DNA of 64,000 nt from an uncultured Eubacteriales bacterium (GTDB lineage Bacteria > Bacillota > Clostridia > Oscillospirales > Acutalibacteraceae), in contig CAKUFK010000008.1 in assembly GCA_934647945.1 (NCBI GenBank), forward strand, positions 1-64,000, given 5' to 3'. Both the position numbers and the translations under genes were made by a program. The first letter of the stretch is position 1; the number at the start of each line of letters is the position of its first letter. Positions 51,472-60,090 of this stretch are shown piece by piece. The notes below the pieces were generated by a model, which was not told the DNA's origin, made no database searches, and saw only the letters and a list, made by a program, of their open reading frames with translations.

Positions 51472-52434
51472 ATGACCGACCTGCTTTCTCTCGGCGAACT
51501 GCTGATCGATTTCACCCCGGCCGGGGTTTCGGAAAACGGCAATCCTGTTTTTGAACGCAATCCCGGCGGCGGCCCGGCCAACGTCGCCTGTGCGGCCGCC
51601 CGCCTGGGCGCGAAGGCCGCCTTCATCGGTCAGGTCGGGTACGACCCCTTCGGCCGTGCCCTAATGGATACCCTCAGACAGGAAAAGGTGGATGTCAGCC
51701 GCCTGCGTCTGTCGGATATGTATCAGACCACCCTGGCGTTCGTCCATCTGGACGAATCCGGCGACCGCTCCTTTAGCTTTTACCGCCGCCAGGGCGCGGA
51801 CACCATGCTCCGGACGGAGCCCGCCGATTTTAAGGCCGTCGAGCAATCCCGCGTCTTCTTTTTCAGCTCGGTCATGATGACGGAAAGCCCTGCCCGTGAG
51901 ACCAGCTTCGCCCTTGCCGCCCACGCAAAGGAACGGGGCGTCGTGACGGTATTCGATCCCAATCTGCGGCTGAATCTGTGGGCGGGCGAGGCCGAGGCGA
52001 GGGATTGTATCCTGCGCGCCATGCCTTTCGCGGATATCGTGAAGGTGTCGGAGGAAGAGCTCGTTTTCCTGACCGGCGAAACCGAGCTCCGTCGCGGTGC
52101 CGCCGTTCTGTACGCGCGTTTCCCGATGAAGGCCCTGCTCTGCACCCTCGGAGCCAAAGGCGTCCTGGCCCTGGCCGGGGACGAGATCATTGCCCGGGAC
52201 GGGCTGCCCGTCAAAACCGTCGACACGACGGCGGCAGGGGATTCCTTTACCGGGGGATTCATTACCCGCCTGCTGGAGGAAGGGACGGATATCGCCTCCC
52301 TCTCCAGAGAGACGCTCACCCGTATATTGGATTTTGCGAACACGGTCGGGGCTTTGACCACCACCCGCAAGGGCGCCATATGCGCCCTCCCCACCAGGGA
52401 CGAGGTGGAGGCACAATTGGCCTCGAATCAGTAA
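51472..52434 (+). CDS. PfkB-family carbohydrate kinase (fructokinase-like)
   Basis: A 320-aa sugar kinase. N-terminal PfkB signature region FERNPGGGPANVACAAARLG and the C-terminal catalytic motif VDTTAAGDSFTGGF with the anion hole GAGD-like AAGDS. A fructokinase-like specificity is suggested by LGELLIDFTPAG and VFDPNLRLNLW. It lies 22 bases after trpZ and 21 before trpB2, so it belongs to the Trp T-box operon, an unexpected place for a sugar kinase. Start at 51472 because AAAAGGGG is best spaced there. Confidence 0.9.
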   Translation: MTDLLSLGELLIDFTPAGVSENGNPVFERNPGGGPANVACAAARLGAKAAFIGQVGYDPFGRALMDTLRQEKVDVSRLRLSDMYQTTLAFVHLDESGDRSFSFYRRQGADTMLRTEPADFKAVEQSRVFFFSSVMMTESPARETSFALAAHAKERGVVTVFDPNLRLNLWAGEAEARDCILRAMPFADIVKVSEEELVFLTGETELRRGAAVLYARFPMKALLCTLGAKGVLALAGDEIIARDGLPVKTVDTTAAGDSFTGGFITRLLEEGTDIASLSRETLTRILDFANTVGALTTTRKGAICALPTRDEVEAQLASNQ

Positions 52435-52455
52435 ATACAAGAAAGGATGATATCC

Positions 52456-53844
52456 ATGAGCAGCAAAAAAACCGACCCTTACCGTATATATCTGAGTGAA
52501 GAGGAAATGCCGCGGCAATGGTACAACATCCGGGCCGATATGAAGGAACAGCCCGATCCCTACCTCCATCCCGCCACCCATCAGCCGGTGGGGCCGGCGG
52601 ATATGCTGCCCATCTTCTGCGAGGATCTCTGTGCCCAGGAGATGAACACCACCGACCGGTATATCGACATCCCGGAAGAAATCCTGAATTTCTACCGCAT
52701 TTTTCGACCCTCTCCCCTGATCCGGGCATATAATCTTGAACGGGCGCTGGATACTCCCGCGAAAATCTATTACAAATTCGAAGGAAACAACACGTCCGGA
52801 TCCCACAAGCTCAATTCCGCCGCCGCCCAGGTGTATTACGCCAAAAAACAAGGCCTGACCTGCCTGACCACCGAAACGGGCGCCGGTCAGTGGGGTACCG
52901 CGCTTTCGATGGCCTGCGCCCATTACGGCCTGGATCTGACCGTCTACATGGTCAAGGTCAGCTACGAGCAGAAGCCGTTCCGCAAGGCTGTCATCCAGAC
53001 TTTCGGCGCCGATATCGTCCCCAGCCCCTCCGACACCACCGAAATCGGGCGCGCCATTCTGAAAGCCCATCCGGGCACCGGCGGCTCGCTGGGCTGCGCG
53101 ATTTCGGAGGCGATCGAAAAGGCCCTGCACACCCCCGGCTGCCGCTATGTACTCGGTTCGGTGCTCAACCAGGTGCTGCTCCACCAGTCCATCATCGGCT
53201 TGGAATCCAAAGCGGCGATGGAAAAGATCGGCGAATATCCCGACATCGTCATCGGCTGTGCCGGCGGCGGCTCCAACCTGGGCGGCCTGATGGCGGCCTT
53301 CATGCAGGACACCCTCACCGGCGTCCGCACCGGCACGGAATTCATCGCTGTCGAACCCGCCTCCTGCCCCTCCCTGACGAGGGGCCGGTATGCCTATGAT
53401 TTCTGTGACACCGGCCATGTCACTCCCCTCGCCCGGATGTACACGCTCGGCAGCGAATTCATCCCCTCCGCCAACCACGCGGGCGGACTGCGTTATCACG
53501 GCATGAGCCCCATCCTGTCCAAGCTGTACCACGATGGGTACATGAAGGCCGTCGCCGTGGAGCAGACCAAGGTGTTCGAGGCCGCCATCCAATTTGCCAA
53601 AGAGGAAACCATCCTGCCGGCCCCCGAGTCCTCCCACGCCATCCGCGCCGCCATCGACGAAGCGCTCAAATGCAAAGAAACCGGTGAGGAAAAAACCATC
53701 CTTTTTGGTCTGACCGGCACCGGCTATTTCGACATGAACGCCTATACCTCCTACCTGGAGGGGACCATGACCGATTACATCCCCACCGACGAGGATTTGC
53801 AGGCCGGTTTCGACACCCTGCCCAAAATCGACGGAATCCAATAA
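52456..53844 (+). CDS. TrpB2-type tryptophan synthase beta subunit
   Basis: A 462-aa PLP enzyme. The PLP Lys is in NNTSGSHKLNSAAAQ; the phosphate loop is CAGGGSNLGGL; ETGAGQWGTALS gives the catalytic Glu. The long N-terminus, with PRQWYNIRADM and HPATHQPVGPADM, is characteristic of TrpB2 rather than TrpB1. No trpA lies nearby, so it probably salvages indole with serine instead of working in a synthase complex. Last gene before a strong terminator. Start at 52456 by spacing from AAGAAAGG. Confidence 0.92.
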   Translation: MSSKKTDPYRIYLSEEEMPRQWYNIRADMKEQPDPYLHPATHQPVGPADMLPIFCEDLCAQEMNTTDRYIDIPEEILNFYRIFRPSPLIRAYNLERALDTPAKIYYKFEGNNTSGSHKLNSAAAQVYYAKKQGLTCLTTETGAGQWGTALSMACAHYGLDLTVYMVKVSYEQKPFRKAVIQTFGADIVPSPSDTTEIGRAILKAHPGTGGSLGCAISEAIEKALHTPGCRYVLGSVLNQVLLHQSIIGLESKAAMEKIGEYPDIVIGCAGGGSNLGGLMAAFMQDTLTGVRTGTEFIAVEPASCPSLTRGRYAYDFCDTGHVTPLARMYTLGSEFIPSANHAGGLRYHGMSPILSKLYHDGYMKAVAVEQTKVFEAAIQFAKEETILPAPESSHAIRAAIDEALKCKETGEEKTILFGLTGTGYFDMNAYTSYLEGTMTDYIPTDEDLQAGFDTLPKIDGIQ

Positions 53845-53855
53845 CACCCTATCCG

Positions 53856-53891
53856 CGCCCCGGCAAAACGGTATACCGTTTTGCCGGGGCG
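53856..53891 (+). terminator. Terminator of the Trp operon
   Basis: A perfect 18-bp palindrome arm pair (cgccccggcaaaacggta and its complement) twelve bases after the trpB2 stop, followed by a T/C-rich run. Confidence 0.8.
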
Positions 53892-54011
53892 CTTCTCTTC
53901 TGCCAAGAGAGCCGTTCTTGACCAACGCCACCGCAAATCGTGACCTTTTCCAAGAAGGAAAATCGTATTATACTAATTGTACAAATAAGTATTGTAAAAG
54001 GGGCTATGAAT

Positions 54012-55082
54012 ATGGAGATACGACTGCCCATAGAACTGAAAACCGCGGTGATTACGGAATGCTGGACCTTTGAAAAGCTCGCCGTAATCCAATCCTCCCC
54101 TCTTGCCGATGACTGGCTGGCCAGCCATCTGTCTTTGTACATGGATGCTGAATTTTCCTGTTATTTCGGGGACGGTGAATCCTATTACGATCCCGCCTAT
54201 TACAGGGATATCCTCCGCATCGAGGAGCTCCCTCTCTTCCCGCTTTCCGAAGAGGAAACCCTGTCGCTCATCCGGCAGAACTTGCGTGAAGGGCGTTATG
54301 TCATGGTCATGCTGCATCAGGGAATAGAGGAACGGGATGGACGCAACGACTATCACGAGGCGCTCCTGTACGGCTATGACGACGAAAAGGAGATTTTTTT
54401 CACTCCCGCCCTGCGCATGACCAGGCTGGTGGAACGGGAGCTCCCGTTCGATGCGGTGCACGCCTCCCTCGTCCGGCTCAAAGCCCATATGCTCCGGGTC
54501 CCCGACGACCGTTTTTTCTGGTCGAGAGAGTATCAGTATCCGCTCTCAATCATCCAGATCCGGGAAGATTACGTCCCGAACCAGGTATACGAAGCTCTGA
54601 AGAAAATCGTGCCGGAGGTTTGGGGGAAATCGGTGGCGGTGACAGAGCTGGATGCCGATATGCGGCTATACGGGGAAAAAACCGTATACAAAGGGCTCGG
54701 ATGTCTCTACGGCCTCCGGGAGGCTCTGCGGCGTACACTGAACGGAGAGCCGATGCCTCCCACATTTCTCGGTTTTGCCCGCAACCTCAAAAAGATGCTG
54801 GAACACCGGCAGAATCTGCTGCATACCATGCGGTATATCATGGACCGCTGGAACATCCAAAACGATGAAATCGACTGGCATGTCCAGTCCTACGCATCCT
54901 GCTGTGAACGGGCGGAAAATTGGATGAGTATGGCCTTGAAGGCGGAACTTACAGGAGACACGAGCCTTTACGCCTGCATTGCCGAGGAAATCCCCGCCGC
55001 CTATCGGGAGGAATACCTGATGCTCGCCGACTTTTACAACCTCTGCCTGGCTTGGTACTATGAAAACCACACACGGGTGTAA
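54012..55082 (+). CDS. BtrH/C39-like protein of unknown function
   Basis: A 356-aa soluble protein. The first 150 residues have the look of a BtrH N-terminal or C39-like papain fold: Cys17 in VITECWTF and His115 in NDYHEALLYGYDD, with GYDD following as in BtrH. The region after residue 180 is helical and unrecognised. BtrH-like domains are acyltransferases in butirosin biosynthesis and peptidases elsewhere, so an amide-bond-forming or -breaking role is possible. AAAAGGGG precedes ATG 54012. No biosynthetic partner genes lie nearby. Confidence 0.6.
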   Translation: MEIRLPIELKTAVITECWTFEKLAVIQSSPLADDWLASHLSLYMDAEFSCYFGDGESYYDPAYYRDILRIEELPLFPLSEEETLSLIRQNLREGRYVMVMLHQGIEERDGRNDYHEALLYGYDDEKEIFFTPALRMTRLVERELPFDAVHASLVRLKAHMLRVPDDRFFWSREYQYPLSIIQIREDYVPNQVYEALKKIVPEVWGKSVAVTELDADMRLYGEKTVYKGLGCLYGLREALRRTLNGEPMPPTFLGFARNLKKMLEHRQNLLHTMRYIMDRWNIQNDEIDWHVQSYASCCERAENWMSMALKAELTGDTSLYACIAEEIPAAYREEYLMLADFYNLCLAWYYENHTRV

Positions 55083-55086
55083 AGAG

Positions 55087-55117
55087 GATGCTGCAAAATG
55101 TAAAATTTTGCAGCATC
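55087..55117. repeat. 13-bp inverted repeat just after the BtrH-like gene
   Basis: GATGCTGCAAAAT and its complement enclose GTAAA. There is no T run, so it may protect the mRNA end or act with the next hairpin. Confidence 0.6.
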
Positions 55118-55134
55118 CCCTGAAAAAACCGCTT

Positions 55135-55157
55135 GCGGGCCACGAACTGTGGCCCGC
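55135..55157. terminator. Terminator hairpin
   Basis: GCGGGCCAC and GTGGCCCGC pair over a 5-base loop and are followed by ATTTTGC on the plus strand; a modest terminator for the BtrH-like gene. Confidence 0.6.
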
Positions 55158-55232
55158 ATTTTGCGTCTATAATACGCGAAACCGCGCTTTTTCCATGTCT
55201 CTGCGTATATTCATGTGTTGTGCGTCAGGCCC

Positions 55233-56135
55233 TCACACTTTTCGGACAGGCCGAAGCACCTCATATCCGATCCCTTCCGGATAATGGCGCTGATAGTCCG
55301 GACACCGCTCTTCGTTCCAGGCGTAGCCCTTGGAGGACGGATCAAAATGCCACGCCAGGCTTTCCACCCGTTTCATCACCTCCGCGCAATCCTTGAGAAA
55401 ATCGAACGGGGGATGGCCGAACACGAGATAATAGCTTTCTGGAACCGTCCGGATCTCAAATCCCTCCGGGATCCCGCCGTCGAAATCCAGCGGGACACCC
55501 AACCCGTAAAAATATCCGCGCCGCCCGTTTTCATAGAACCATCCGGCCGTGTGGCAGGTCACAACCGGATGGGAAACATGGCTCATGCTGTCGATGAACC
55601 CACAGACCTTGTCGCAGTCATGCCGTCCCCAGAAACTCATATAGTCCTGTACCTCTTTGTCCCATATGCCGACGTATCGGTGTGCCGGGATATACTCCAT
55701 ACGGATGTGGGGCTGTGTCAATATGGTAGCGCTCATATCCATCTCTCCTCTGTCTTTCCAATGTTCCGGAAACAAAACGGCCTGTACGCTGGACAGGGCC
55801 ACCGGCCGCGGCTTCCTCCGATACGCCGACGGTGTACATCCATAAGCCTTCACAAAGGCTCTCGTCAGAGCCTCCTGGGAAGAATAGCCGTATTTGAGCG
55901 CTATGTCGAGAATCCGTGCGCGGGTGTCGCGGATCTCCAATGTCGCTTTTGCCAGCCGTCTGCCCGCGACATAATGCCGCAAAGTCATCCCGACAATCTC
56001 ATGAAACTTACTCGAGCAGTAGTAGGGCGAATACCCGATATGCTTCGACATGTCGAGAAGCAGGGATCCCTCCCCCGTCAAATGCTCTTCCAGCCAATCA
56101 ATCATCTGCTGCGCCGCCTCGTTCCATTCATACAA
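55233..56135 (-). CDS. AraC-family regulator with GyrI-like effector domain
   Basis: A 300-aa transcription factor. The N-terminal pair of helix-turn-helix units is visible (LLLDMSKHIGYSPYYCSSKF and ILDIALKYGYSSQEALTRAF, then YGCTPSAYRR). The C-terminal 155 residues resemble the GyrI/AraC effector-binding fold: RYVGIWDKEVQDYMSFW, VPESYYLVFGHPPFDFLKD and YPEGIGYEVL. This order is typical of MarA/Rob-like multidrug-sensing regulators. Its target and ligand are not evident. Confidence 0.9.
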   Translation of the reverse strand: MYEWNEAAQQMIDWLEEHLTGEGSLLLDMSKHIGYSPYYCSSKFHEIVGMTLRHYVAGRRLAKATLEIRDTRARILDIALKYGYSSQEALTRAFVKAYGCTPSAYRRKPRPVALSSVQAVLFPEHWKDRGEMDMSATILTQPHIRMEYIPAHRYVGIWDKEVQDYMSFWGRHDCDKVCGFIDSMSHVSHPVVTCHTAGWFYENGRRGYFYGLGVPLDFDGGIPEGFEIRTVPESYYLVFGHPPFDFLKDCAEVMKRVESLAWHFDPSSKGYAWNEERCPDYQRHYPEGIGYEVLRPVRKV

Positions 56136-56288
56136 GCCCTCTCACCTCCTTCGGATATAGAATATCAAAAAACCATCCGTCAATCTTGATTCCACTTGCA
56201 AAGTTCAGCGTCCGTGTATCGCCCATGCGAAGGTACACGCCCGTTCCATTCGCTATGATACACGGCCTTAAAAGACCTCAAAAACCCC

Positions 56289-56319
56289 AAAAAAACCGAT
56301 TGTCCCACGGCAATCGGTT
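56289..56319 (-). terminator. Terminator of the LytTR response regulator
   Basis: On the minus strand AACCGATTG and CAATCGGTT pair over an 11-base loop and are followed by seven T. Confidence 0.85.
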
Positions 56320-56348
56320 GATCCGCCGCTCTTGTTAAGGGCGGGGCG

Positions 56349-57056
56349 TCAGGATGTCTTCTGTTTCAGGTAATCCAGATACCGGTTCCGAATCTCTTTC
56401 AGGTTTCTTTGCCGGATCAAGACGATATCTCCTGTGAATAAGGTGAACTGATGATCGGCATTTTGAACGTAGGCCATATTGACCAGATAACTCTGATGGC
56501 ATCGGAGAAAACGGGGATCGTACAGTTCCTCTTCGATCTCCCCGAGCTTTTTATACATCGTATAGGTCCCGCCCCCTTTTCTATGGAGGAGGCACCGGGT
56601 ATTCCGGCTTTCCACATACAGGATCTCATGATACGGGATCCGTGTCACGACACCGCGGCGCTGGATTTGATAGGTGTTGATATCGCAAGCCGACAGCACC
56701 CGGTCCATCACCATACAAAGCTTCTCATAGCTGTGCGGCTTGAGCAGATACCCTCCCGCCTGAACCTCATAGCTGTCCACCGCGAAATCCGATGTGGCCG
56801 TCAGAAAGACAATTTCCCCGGCATAGTGCAACCGTCTTAATTCCCTGGCGACGTCGATCCCCAACATCTTTTCCATGTAGATATCCAGAAAAACGATATC
56901 GTAGGCAGTCCCTTCTTGAAACTCATGGATGACATCCACGCCGCTGCTATACAAATCCACCTGATAGGCGATCGATTTGTCCGCAAAATACAGGTCCAGC
57001 AGATCCCGGATCATCTCTCTGTCCAGCTGGCTGTCGTCGCATATGCCAATCCGCAT
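56349..57056 (-). CDS. LytTR-family response regulator
   Basis: A 235-aa protein with an N-terminal receiver (ICDDSQLDREMIRDLL; phospho-acceptor Asp in IVFLDIYM; Thr/Lys switch in LTATSDFA and YLLKPHSYE) and a C-terminal LytTR DNA-binding domain (IPYHEILYVESRNTRCLLHR, FLRCHQSYLVNMAYV). No histidine kinase gene is next to it, so it is an orphan here. Such regulators often govern peptide or quorum responses. The ATG at 57056 follows AAGGG; the frame is open seven codons further. Confidence 0.93.
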   Translation of the reverse strand: MRIGICDDSQLDREMIRDLLDLYFADKSIAYQVDLYSSGVDVIHEFQEGTAYDIVFLDIYMEKMLGIDVARELRRLHYAGEIVFLTATSDFAVDSYEVQAGGYLLKPHSYEKLCMVMDRVLSACDINTYQIQRRGVVTRIPYHEILYVESRNTRCLLHRKGGGTYTMYKKLGEIEEELYDPRFLRCHQSYLVNMAYVQNADHQFTLFTGDIVLIRQRNLKEIRNRYLDYLKQKTS

Positions 57057-57197
57057 CGTTGAACCCTTCCCATGCATTTGATATCAGTAATCAACGGGAT
57101 ATTGTCGTCAAATTCAATACTTAACGTGAATTTTTCTAAATTTGTGCCACTTTTTCCTGCTTTTCATTATAATGTCTGTTGAAGATGAGGAAAAGGT

Positions 57198-57440
57198 GTG
57201 TGTTTGACTATGTGTACATATGAAGTCGTGCAGGAGTCGTTCCATCATCCGGATATTGGGTCATATGCCGCTTTCGGCATCGCGGCATACCGAAAGACTA
57301 GCCATTCCAAGGTCAAAATCGCGCATATTCCCGACATTTCGGCCGATGCCGGTCCGGTGGAGGCATTGGCCACCCTATGCAACGCCCTCTCGCTGGATCC
57401 CCTCCATCTGCCATACGTGGTCGAGGATATACTCGGCTAG
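57198..57440 (+). CDS. DUF6514-type small protein
   Basis: An 80-aa protein with the DUF6514 pattern: YAAFGIAAY, then IAHIPDISADAGPVEALATL and LDPLHLPYVVEDIL. Function unknown; the family is widespread in Clostridia. A TATAAT at 57168-57173 is upstream, with a poor -35. GAGG precedes the GTG at 57198 by seven bases, and an ATG four codons later is an alternative start. Confidence 0.75.
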   Translation: MCLTMCTYEVVQESFHHPDIGSYAAFGIAAYRKTSHSKVKIAHIPDISADAGPVEALATLCNALSLDPLHLPYVVEDILG

Positions 57441-57684
57441 GAATGCGGTTTTGTGCCCCATATTGCCGCCATGCCGGGAGCCCAAAATACCCCATTTTGA
57501 TCAGCATAGCATATGAGGACAAAAAGGGCAAGGTACCCGCATACGAAAACAGTTCGGGAAAAACGAATCCCGTTTTCCGAATCTCGGACCTCTGATACAC
57601 AGTCCTGTATCAAAGGGGGCAGATAACCACGACCCGCTTTGGCATTATAGGGGGGCTACTCTCGCCTTTGCGGAAGTCTATCAA

Positions 57685-57718
57685 AGAGGCGGGTTTACCA
57701 TCTGGCACCCCGCCTCTT
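57685..57718 (-). terminator. Terminator of the PadR/DUF1048 operon
   Basis: AGAGGCGGG and CCCGCCTCT pair over a loop of about 15 bases; on the minus strand T residues follow. The preceding 240 bases, back to the DUF6514 stop, hold nothing I recognise. Confidence 0.7.
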
Positions 57719-57723
57719 CTACA

Positions 57724-58125
57724 TTATGGGCAACCGGAGGGGCCGTTCACCGCGGCAGATTGGATCTTGCCGACCTTTTGTCGAATATCGCGGTTGAACG
57801 CCTCGCGTTGGTCCTCGGTGTAGGTCCTGGCCCCCCGCAGGAGCTCATCACAGAACGCAGCCACGTCCTCGCCGGTTATCTCGAGCACCCGCTTTCCGTC
57901 CGCCGCGCCCGATTCAAACAGCTCCAACAAATCGGCATGGATTTTCATCATATCGTAACCGGCCCCTGCCGCGAACATCCACATGCGTTCCTGTATTTTC
58001 TTGAATACGTACCGGTACTCATGGGGCAGCTCCTCCACCCTCGCCATCTGTTCCCTGTACTCCCGCTTACTTTGCACCATTTTTTTGATATTGAGATACT
58101 CGTCGAAAAACGTGGATATAGACAT
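57724..58125 (-). CDS. DUF1048 protein
   Basis: A 133-aa helical protein of the DUF1048 family, with EYRYVFKKIQERMWMF and DLLELFESGAADGKRVLEIT, then EDVAAFCDELL. These proteins are nearly always encoded with a PadR-type repressor, as here (four bases after it). Function unproven; a sensor or partner of the repressor has been proposed from context. Its Cys-Gly-Cys-type tail is absent (ends GPSGCP). Confidence 0.88.
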   Translation of the reverse strand: MSISTFFDEYLNIKKMVQSKREYREQMARVEELPHEYRYVFKKIQERMWMFAAGAGYDMMKIHADLLELFESGAADGKRVLEITGEDVAAFCDELLRGARTYTEDQREAFNRDIRQKVGKIQSAAVNGPSGCP

Positions 58126-58129
58126 ATGT

Positions 58130-58450
58130 TCATCTCCCTTTCAGTCGATGGATGGTAGAGGCCAGAAACTCCCATTTCTCCCAAAACAGGCGTAGTTCCT
58201 CGCGGCCCGCGTCATTGAGCGCGTAGAATTTCCGCGGCGGCCCCATCGCGGAGGGCTTTTTCTCGATTTCCACAAGCCGGTTCCGTTCGAGGCGGAGTAA
58301 AATGGTGTAGACCGTCCCTTCCACCACCTCCGTAAATCCCATTTCATTTAACTGTCGCGTGATTTCATACCCGTAGGTCTCTTTACGGCTTATAATTTCC
58401 AGAACACAGCCTTCCAATACCCCTTTGAGCATTTCGGTCAGGTTTTCCAA
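58130..58450 (-). CDS. PadR-family transcriptional repressor
   Basis: A 106-aa winged-helix regulator: LKGVLEGCVLEIISRKETYG at the start, then EVVEGTVYTILLRLERNRLV for the recognition helix and MGPPRKFYALNDAGREEL for the wing. I choose the TTG at 58450 since GAGGGGG lies seven bases upstream; the frame is open to 58537. It probably represses itself and the DUF1048 gene through the repeats in its promoter. Confidence 0.9.
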   Translation of the reverse strand: MENLTEMLKGVLEGCVLEIISRKETYGYEITRQLNEMGFTEVVEGTVYTILLRLERNRLVEIEKKPSAMGPPRKFYALNDAGREELRLFWEKWEFLASTIHRLKGR

Positions 58451-58479
58451 GAAATCCCCCTCTTCCGTATATTGTAACA

Positions 58480-58537
58480 CAGTATACCGCAGTACTTGAT
58501 ACTGGTATATAGTATAACATATTAGCTGGACTGTCAA
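58480..58537 (-). promoter_or_regulatory. Promoter and likely PadR operator
   Basis: On the minus strand TTGACA (58532-58537) and TACTAT (58509-58514) are 17 bases apart. Overlapping and just downstream are repeated ATAC/GTAT half-sites (atactatataccagtatc, then tactgcggtatactg), the style of PadR boxes (ATAC-N-GTAT). Confidence 0.7.
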
Positions 58538-58650
58538 GAGGAAAACGATGGATTACACCATCTCATTTTTACCCGCTTTCCTAATCTGGAAAAACGCCAC
58601 GCCGCGGTTCGATAGGGCAATGGAGCTCTCTCCCTTCCCCACTCATCATG

Positions 58651-58700
58651 AAAAAACGGCATCCGTCCGCCTCCAAAAAAGGAAGCGGAGGGATGCCGTT
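58651..58700 (-). terminator. Terminator of cotJABC
   Basis: ACGGCATCC and GGATGCCGT pair around an inner CCGCCTCC/GGAAGCGG-like stem, then six T on the minus strand. Confidence 0.85.
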
Positions 58701-58719
58701 GTGTACCGTCCCCAAAGCT

Positions 58720-59337
58720 TTAGCAGGTCTTTTTTCCGCAATTTTTATCAAAACTCGGGTTGCAGGCGTAGAAATTCTTGCTGTTGAGGTGGTCGGTCGC
58801 GATCCGGAGGCCTTCGCCGAAACGCTGGTAGTGGACGATCTCCCGTTCCCGCAGGAATTTCAGCGGATCGCGGACATCCGGGTCGTCAATGAGGCGGAGC
58901 AGGTTGTCGTACGTTGTACGGGCCTTCTGCTCGGCTGCCATATCCTCGTGCATGTCGCTGATGACATCGCCCTTGCTCTGGATATAGGCCGAGGTCCAAG
59001 GCGAGCCGGACGCGGCCTGCGGCCAGATGCCGGCGGTATGGTCGACGAAATAGGTATCAAAACCCGACTTCACGATTTCCTCGGGGGTGAGGTTTCGGGT
59101 GAGCTGATGCACCATGGCGGCGATCATTTCAAAATGTGCCAATTCTTCGGTGCCGATGTCGGTGAGCAGTCCTTTGAGCTCCGCATACGGCATGGAATAG
59201 CGCTGGCTCAGGTAGCGCAGCGACGCGCTCATCTCTCCATCCGGGCCGCCGTACTGACTGATGATGATTTTGGCGTATTTCGGATTGGGACGGGCGATTT
59301 TGACCGGGTATTGCAGTTTTTTCTCATATTCCCACAT
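58720..59337 (-). CDS. cotJC: Spore coat protein CotJC, manganese-catalase type
   Basis: A 205-aa ferritin-fold protein related to Mn catalase. MWEYEKKLQYPVKIARPNPK is the typical start; metal ligands lie in LLTDIGTEELAHFEMIAAMV and HEDMAAEQKARTTYDNLL and REREIVHYQRFGE. It is a spore coat component that may detoxify peroxide. The C-terminus is Cys-rich (YACNPSFDKNCGKKTC). Third gene of cotJABC. Confidence 0.95.
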   Translation of the reverse strand: MWEYEKKLQYPVKIARPNPKYAKIIISQYGGPDGEMSASLRYLSQRYSMPYAELKGLLTDIGTEELAHFEMIAAMVHQLTRNLTPEEIVKSGFDTYFVDHTAGIWPQAASGSPWTSAYIQSKGDVISDMHEDMAAEQKARTTYDNLLRLIDDPDVRDPLKFLREREIVHYQRFGEGLRIATDHLNSKNFYACNPSFDKNCGKKTC

Positions 59338-59340
59338 GGG

Positions 59341-59598
59341 TCAACCCTCCTTGCAGTAATCCCAGGGCCACGGATTGCATACCCATGCCCACCGGTCGCC
59401 GTTTACCTGATTGCTGGTGACGATATAAGGGCCGAACTGGCGCTCGTATTCCGCGACCAGGGCTGCCCGCTGATCTTGCAGTTCCTGGCGCTTTTCCAGG
59501 GCCTGCGCATCCTCACAGTGGGTGTCTAAAAACAGCCCAAGCTCCAGAATCGAGAAATCGTAGGCGTGAATACGGCAGCGCATCGTTTTCTCATCCAC
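59341..59598 (-). CDS. cotJB: Spore coat protein CotJB
   Basis: An 85-aa protein with the CotJB pattern: IHAYDFSILELGLFLDTHCE, then ALEKRQELQDQRAALVAEYE and FGPYIV, ending WAWVCNPWPWDYCKEG. It assembles with CotJA and CotJC in the coat. Its start overlaps the cotJA stop by eight bases. Confidence 0.93.
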   Translation of the reverse strand: MDEKTMRCRIHAYDFSILELGLFLDTHCEDAQALEKRQELQDQRAALVAEYERQFGPYIVTSNQVNGDRWAWVCNPWPWDYCKEG

Positions 59599-59875
59599 AG
59601 TTAACCCCTCCTACCAGCCAAGGTTTGTTCAGTTCGGGGAAGATGGTTCCCTGGCAGAAGCCCTCTTCCGGATCATACAGGGTGTTCAGCACCTGCATCG
59701 GTACATACGCCATGGCCAGTACCATCGGCTGGCCGTCCGGGGTGTATTCCACCGGCGCCGGTGCCGGTACCGCTGCCGCTCTGCAGGATGCCTGACCGTT
59801 TCCGGGGCAGTGTCCGGAACGGTTCATCATGCGGGGCATGTAATAGTGGTTCATGCCGCATTGCTTGTTTTCCAA
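59591..59875 (-). CDS. cotJA: Spore coat-associated protein CotJA
   Basis: A protein of about 94 aa. The C-terminal half is diagnostic: MVLAMAYVPMQVLNTLYDPE, then GFCQGTIFPELNKPWL. I prefer a TTG start at 59875 because AAGGAG sits ten bases upstream; an in-frame ATG at 59896 overlaps the predicted transcription start and has no site. First gene of cotJABC. Confidence 0.88.
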   Translation of the reverse strand: MENKQCGMNHYYMPRMMNRSGHCPGNGQASCRAAAVPAPAPVEYTPDGQPMVLAMAYVPMQVLNTLYDPEEGFCQGTIFPELNKPWLVGGVNCG

Positions 59876-59899
59876 AGCACATACTCTCCTTTTCATTCG

Positions 59900-59931
59900 A
59901 TTGTAGGGGGCGATCCTCTATCAGTTTATGA
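59900..59931 (-). promoter_or_regulatory. Possible sigma-E-type sporulation promoter of cotJABC
   Basis: On the minus strand TCATAAA (59925-59931) and CCTACAAT (-10 core 59900-59905) resemble the mother-cell sigma-E pattern, and cotJ is sigma-E dependent in Bacillus subtilis. Spacing is slightly long, so this is tentative. Confidence 0.35.
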
Positions 59932-60090
59932 GCGTGTCCCGGATTGGTGCCATCCGGTTTCCCGGCCGGGAGACCGAAGGAACGCCGATCCCGGCCGATT
60001 ACATAAAGAAAAAGTCCGGAATGGCTGGCGTTTTAGAAAAAAAAGGTGTATACTGGTCAAAGTAGATTTTACATGAAGGGATGATCGAAA

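Noticed and set aside
51661..53931. Minus-strand open frame of about 756 codons across the kinase and trpB2
   Set aside because: Covers parts of two clear plus-strand genes and encodes Gly/His-rich sequence typical of antisense shadows.
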